Positions 60,281-64,000 of a stretch of DNA of 64,000 nt are shown piece by piece (position 1 is the stretch's first letter; each line of letters opens with the position of its first letter). The notes below the pieces were generated by a model. That model did no database searches. It was not told the DNA's origin and worked only from the letters and a program-made list of their open reading frames with translations. The translations under genes and the position numbers were made by a program. Source of the DNA: Linyphia triangularis (Eukaryota > Arthropoda > Arachnida > Araneae > Linyphiidae); assembly GCA_963978545.1 (NCBI GenBank), contig OZ021731.1:58794773-58858772 (forward strand). The letters are read 5' to 3'.

Positions 60281-60729
60281 TAAAGCATGTTTTTTTTAAA
60301 AAAAGATCTCTTCTGCGCATGCGTGGTTTTGGTGGAAACTTTATTTCGCATCTCATGGGTTCTTCTGATTTGTTTGTCAAATTTGAACATCGCAGCACGC
60401 ATGGGCGCCCCTAGGAATATTTGCAAGGGGTGCAAGACTAGATTTTTATCAAAATCATAAATTTTTTTAGAAATGTAAATTAATAATTATGCATTATAAA
60501 TTATACTCTTTGAAAATAGTAGACATTCATGGTATATATTTTTGAAAGCGCAACCCTGTTAAAGAAAAAAAAATACAAAATAGTAAAAGTATTAAAATAT
60601 ATATGTTTAACGATTTTTTTTATCATCCAACTAGATCTCACAGCATTCAAGAGACAGTGTTTAGAATAGAGGATCTCGAAGATACAAAATTACAGAAGAG
60701 TAAACTTTTAAAAAATTCTTTCAAGTTTC

Positions 60730-60731
<2 letters not shown>

Positions 60732-60807
<76 letters not shown>
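60732..60807. repeat. (AT)n microsatellite, about 38 repeats
   Basis: Uninterrupted AT dinucleotides inside the hAT-like element. The frame reading isoleucine-tyrosine repeats is an artefact. Confidence 0.97.
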
Positions 60808-60808
<1 letters not shown>

Positions 60809-61167
60809 GAAACACGAAAGCAGTATTGGAATATGTTCAATTGAATTCTAAAAATAGATTTCAAGATAAGTATATCCGATTACTTAAAAAACGAAACATT
60901 TTCCTAGAATTTTGAGAACTACACAGGAAATGATTATACAATAAAAGGAATTAATACTTCTACTCATCAGCCTCTAATAATCATAGACAACAAACGCCAA
61001 AAAATCGTCTCGCAAGTAGCTATAAAAAACGACATAGGAGAGAAACAAAAGACTAAATTAATAGAAAAAAAAATGCTCATTGTAACATAAAAGCATAAAC
61101 GGCATATGTGCTTTTTTTTATCTTGGAATTTACATCTTTTCCCTCATTTTTTAAAAAATTTCAAGAG

Positions 61168-61205
61168 CCAGGAGGGTGCAAGTGCACCTCCTTGCACCCT
61201 CCTGG
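61168..61205. other. Perfect 14-bp hairpin at a hAT end
   Basis: CCAGGAGGGTGCAA pairs perfectly with TTGCACCCTCCTGG across a 10-nt loop that itself contains GTGCAC. It lies just inside the element's right terminus. Such subterminal hairpins can serve as transposase-binding or replication structures, but here the role is inferred. Confidence 0.85.
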
Positions 61206-61377
61206 GGGCGGCCATGGCAGCACGTTCCATTCTTTAGATTTCCTGACCACAAACCATTTTTTCCAAACCATCAATTTTTTACTCGAAACCTTCCAAAACG
61301 TCACACACACACACATGACATCTATTTTATGATACTTTAATTACCTTATATTACATATCTTGTAATTGAAATTAAAG

Positions 61378-62035
61378 TCAAAACATAATGGTAATGTAGA
61401 AGATAGAGGGCCTTGTTGTCAGTTTCTGAATATTCAAATGCTCCTCACGTATCACAATGAACGATACGTACTTTAAAAACGGAGTGCAGCGTAATTACAA
61501 AAATGCGTGAGTGCTTCAGCAAATACACATGCGAATTATGTATAATTTTTAAAACGAGGATTGTTAGGGGAAATGTATGTTGGCAAATATGATAATTAAG
61601 AGTATTTTTGTATTCGAGGAATGTTACTGAATATAATTTGTGCGTTTTTAAGTCCGTTTACGAAATAGCGAGGTTGGATTCGGAATCGTAAAGTTAAAGT
61701 AAGACTTTTTATTTTTTATTTGATGTTTTGTTTGTTTTAAAATACGTTTTACTGTAATGAAATTTTAAACTAGGATAAGCGTACATGTTAGAACCATGCT
61801 TTTTAATATTTGTGGTAATTTGTGTGACCTTTGGCTAATTTGATTAAAGTTCAACAAGGATAAATTTGAACTCTATGCTTATCGTAAAAGAATAATGTAG
61901 GAATTTTTAAAAAAATATTGAATGGGAATGTTAATGCTAAGTTTAAGCTGTTATCAAAGCTGTGGTGCTCTCTCGCAAAGCCAAACTGGTTGGCATGCTT
62001 TCTTGATATTTTTTTCAATAACTAGTCAAAAGACA
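61378..62035. other. AT-rich spacer
   Basis: No supported gene or repeat was found. Confidence 0.5.
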
Positions 62036-62056
62036 ATTGAAATAGGAAATACACAG

Positions 62057-62291
62057 TGAGCATGCAACTAATAAACATTTCTTCAACAGAGTTGATGCAT
62101 GAGCAGAAAACAATGGGACAATCCCTTCAAGTTTGTCAAGGGCCAATAAACATTTCCATGGTTGTTGGACCACAGTCAAGACTATTGACCTCCTATGAGC
62201 AATTACTACAAAATCTCTATAAAGACCGGGTTAAAAATTACAAGGCGTATTCGGCTATGATGGGTAACTTTAAGTTAGCTGCAGTAGGTGG
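62057..62291 (+). CDS. Candidate internal coding exon, unrecognised
   Basis: An open frame with unusually balanced composition runs from acceptor-like AATACACAG (62048-62056) to a perfect donor C|GTAAGT at 62291/62292, with a stop just inside the intron. It reads MHEQKTMGQSLQVCQGP, INISMVVGPQSRLL, TSYEQLLQNLYKDRVKNYKA, then MMGNFKLAAVGG. No family is recognised. About 140 nt downstream a strong acceptor (TTTGTTTCATTACCTAG, 62441) leads to GC-richer sequence. If the AAAG acceptor at about 62449 were used instead, a basic tail (LTIRRRVRRKRKLNWQ) would continue in frame. It could equally be a mobile-element gene fragment. Confidence 0.33.
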
Positions 62292-62399
62292 TCGTAAGTA
62301 GATTTCCAAATAAAAAAGAAATAAGTTCAAAAAGAATATATCTCTACTCTTGTACCAAACATAAATATTAACTAACCCTACTTATTCACCAACCATTAC

Positions 62400-62680
62400 A
62401 AACTGCCAAATTGAAAATGTTTTCTTTGTTTCATTACCTAGACTGAAAGGCTCAACAAATCTCGCAAAGAACGACCCCTTTGCTTCAACAAGAAATGAAT
62501 CCAGACGACCCCTTGTCTTAACAATCAGACGTCGGGTCAGACGCAAACGAAAATTGAATTGGCAGTAGGTGGAACGCAGTAACGAGCCAGAAACGATACC
62601 AGGTGTATAAAACAAATTGTTACGCCGATTGCCTACCCCCCCCCCCTCCTGCTCCAAACAATCCTGACTACTAGATCATA
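62400..62680. other. GC-richer island open on both strands
   Basis: The plus frame gives ESRRPLVLTIRRRVRRKR. The minus frame (62382-62657) gives FRLRLTRRLIVKTRGRL. A C13 run lies at about 62635-62647. Either a short terminal exon of the 62057 candidate or an old repeat. Strand is undecided. Confidence 0.3.
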
Positions 62681-62699
62681 AACTTCGTGTGTAAAGGAA

Positions 62700-63675
62700 C
62701 TTAAGGTATACAGCGTCCAGAGAGCGTGTGACCCTTTATAGAAGATCTGAAGACAGCCAGTTGAAGGTTTGTAGAAGTTGTTGATGGAATGTAATAACTT
62801 TGTTGGTGGGAGGGAGTTCATTTTTGTATTTGTGGATGTCAACATTAATGTTAAGGATTCAGGAAGCTTATGATGGAAGTTTTTGCGTTTGAATGATCGT
62901 TGAGCCGAAATGAGACAACTGGGATCAGAAATGGAATGGTGGTAAATTGTGTGTTGGTCAGTGAACTCTGATCAGGGACTTAAACTCTTTTGGGTGAACT
63001 TGAACTCTCAAACGGACGTGTAATTTTCGGTGATGTTTCTTGATGTCAGTCAGTGCAGCGATGGGGGATCTGGGGTTTATACGAGGATCTAATTAAAATT
63101 GGCGAGGGCGGACGTTAGGTGATGTGAATTTGTTTGGAAGACACTTGCTTTAACTGTGAATCCGACCCCGGATTAACCATATGGCTGTTTTGAAAATCTT
63201 GATGCTATGCTTCTCAAGTTCAGAGGCTACGTCAAAATGGCAAGGAAACCGTTTCTAAATCTGTATCCTGGAGGTCAGCACATTATTCCCATTTTTTATT
63301 TATTTCATATTTTTTTTCTTTTTTCGATTTTAAAGTTATGATTGAGATTATCAATGTTTCTTTCTCGGAAGAAATTTTCAGCGGTGATATTTATTTTCCA
63401 AGAACAAGTGAAAAAACAGCAGTTTAAAAATGTAGCCCTGAAAAATTGGTTTCTTCAGGAAAATAAGAGGGTGTCCGGGCTAAAATTATGCAAAAGTTAT
63501 ATCCTATTTTTACAGAACTACACATTAGAAAGAAAATAATTTTTGTTACAAAGAAAGAACACCTCGCCTGTTTTTAAACAGAAAGAACACCTGTTTAAAT
63601 ATCAGTAGATTTCGATGCGTGCACTTTTTGTAGCGCGGCAAATGACTGACGTAACCAGATCCTTCCAACTGTTTC
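62700..63675. other. Spacer, nothing recognised
   Basis: Moderately AT-rich. A plus-strand frame at 63342-63539 shows no domain. Confidence 0.45.
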
Positions 63676-63679
63676 GTAC

Positions 63680-64000
63680 TGTTACGAATTTCTGTATATT
63701 TGTAAATATTCCATAGTATTGATTATGTAAATAGGAAAATTTATGTACATTTCGCATAAGGCAGTGCAAGAGTTTGCTTTCCTGCAATGTGCCTCTTAAT
63801 GCTTGAAAACGAGTTTTACAGAGATAATGCTGGGAAGCGAGTTTTACAAAGAGAAGGTCATTTAACATTATGGTAATGGCAATCTCACCAAATTGGCGAG
63901 ATAGAGCCAAGTTGGCGACAGTTTTTTCGACTAACTTTTGTCGCCAATTTTGGCGAACATTTTCAGTCCCCATGTACATGTATAAGACTTTTCGACTACG
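63680..64000 (-). mobile_element. LTR, gypsy-type, copy 4, cut by window edge
   Basis: Starts TGTTACGAATTTCTG in reverse orientation and matches the other LTRs through CGCATAAGGCAGTGCAAGAG and the TTGGCGA palindrome cluster (63891-63960). It runs off the window, so its other end, duplication (left flank GTAC) and any internal genes cannot be seen. The 125-codon minus-strand frame over it is LTR sequence, not a gene. Confidence 0.88.

Larger units (their letters stand above)
60400..61216. mobile_element. hAT-like element with CATGGGCGCCC ends
   Basis: Left end CATGGGCGCCCCTAGG. Right end, reverse-complemented, CATGGCCGCCCCCAGG. Exact 8-bp duplication GCAGCACG at 60392-60399 and 61217-61224. 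It contains a (TA)n microsatellite and a 14-bp hairpin near its right end. No transposase was seen in 817 bp. Confidence 0.88.
60285..61377 (+). repeat. Dispersed repeat R1, copy G, split by a hAT element
   Basis: The left part has TGCGCATGCGTGGTTTTGGT and TCAAATTTGAACATCG. After the hAT insertion the remainder ends TATTACATATCTTGTAATTG then AAATTAAAG. It is older and more diverged than copies D and F. Confidence 0.6.

Noticed and set aside
60603..60851. Isoleucine-tyrosine repeat protein
   Set aside because: Created by the (AT)n microsatellite.
63602..63979. 125-codon minus-strand open frame
   Set aside because: It is a translation of the LTR. The frames at 53193-53444, 10395-10646 and 30451-30690 come from sibling LTRs and share residues for that reason.

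Overview
This window reads as non-coding, repeat-dense nuclear DNA from an animal, most likely an arthropod. The evidence is strong AT richness with long A/T runs, tRNA-derived SINEs with target-site duplications, gypsy-type solo LTRs, and piggyBac-, hAT- and Tc1-type DNA transposons. There is no bacterial-style gene packing, no rRNA and no functional tRNA. No complete host gene can be supported, and the species cannot be named from the sequence.

The layout is a palimpsest of nested insertions. 0-8 kb: one SINE, one copy of a ~700-bp dispersed family (called R1 here), a ~181-bp tandem array (5.2-6.2 kb) and a TTAA-flanked piggyBac-like MITE. 8-11 kb: a decayed DNA transposon with a recognisable transposon gene, split by a solo LTR. 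11-17.4 kb: a SINE, an AT minisatellite, a dead Tc1-like element, and a ~195-bp tandem array carrying a SINE beside an ATCGAT-rich hAT element. 19.8-21.3 kb: two R1 copies, one a head-to-head composite. 21.5-25.3 kb: a duplicated GC-richer island, the longest open frame, two piggyBac-like MITEs sharing one TTAA, and two SINEs. 29.9-32.6 kb: a large palindrome with an LTR in one arm, then a second ATCGAT hAT element. 33.4-34.9 kb: a tandem repeat split by a piggyBac-like MITE and a hAT MITE. 41-42.8 kb: a minisatellite whose units carry AATAAA on the minus strand, directly downstream of two candidate minus-strand exons. 47.9-49.8 kb: a foldback inside a foldback, then a pogo-like end with a SINE. 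49.9-55.7 kb: three R1 copies and a solo LTR. 60.3-61.4 kb: a hAT element inside an R1 copy. 62 kb: a candidate plus-strand exon. 63.7 kb: the start of a fourth LTR.

The insertions can often be ordered, because removing one restores the older repeat beneath it. The most host-relevant place is 41.0-42.8 kb, where splice signals, an open frame and nineteen regularly spaced AATAAA hexamers line up on the minus strand. The rest is best used as a well-preserved record of several small transposon families.
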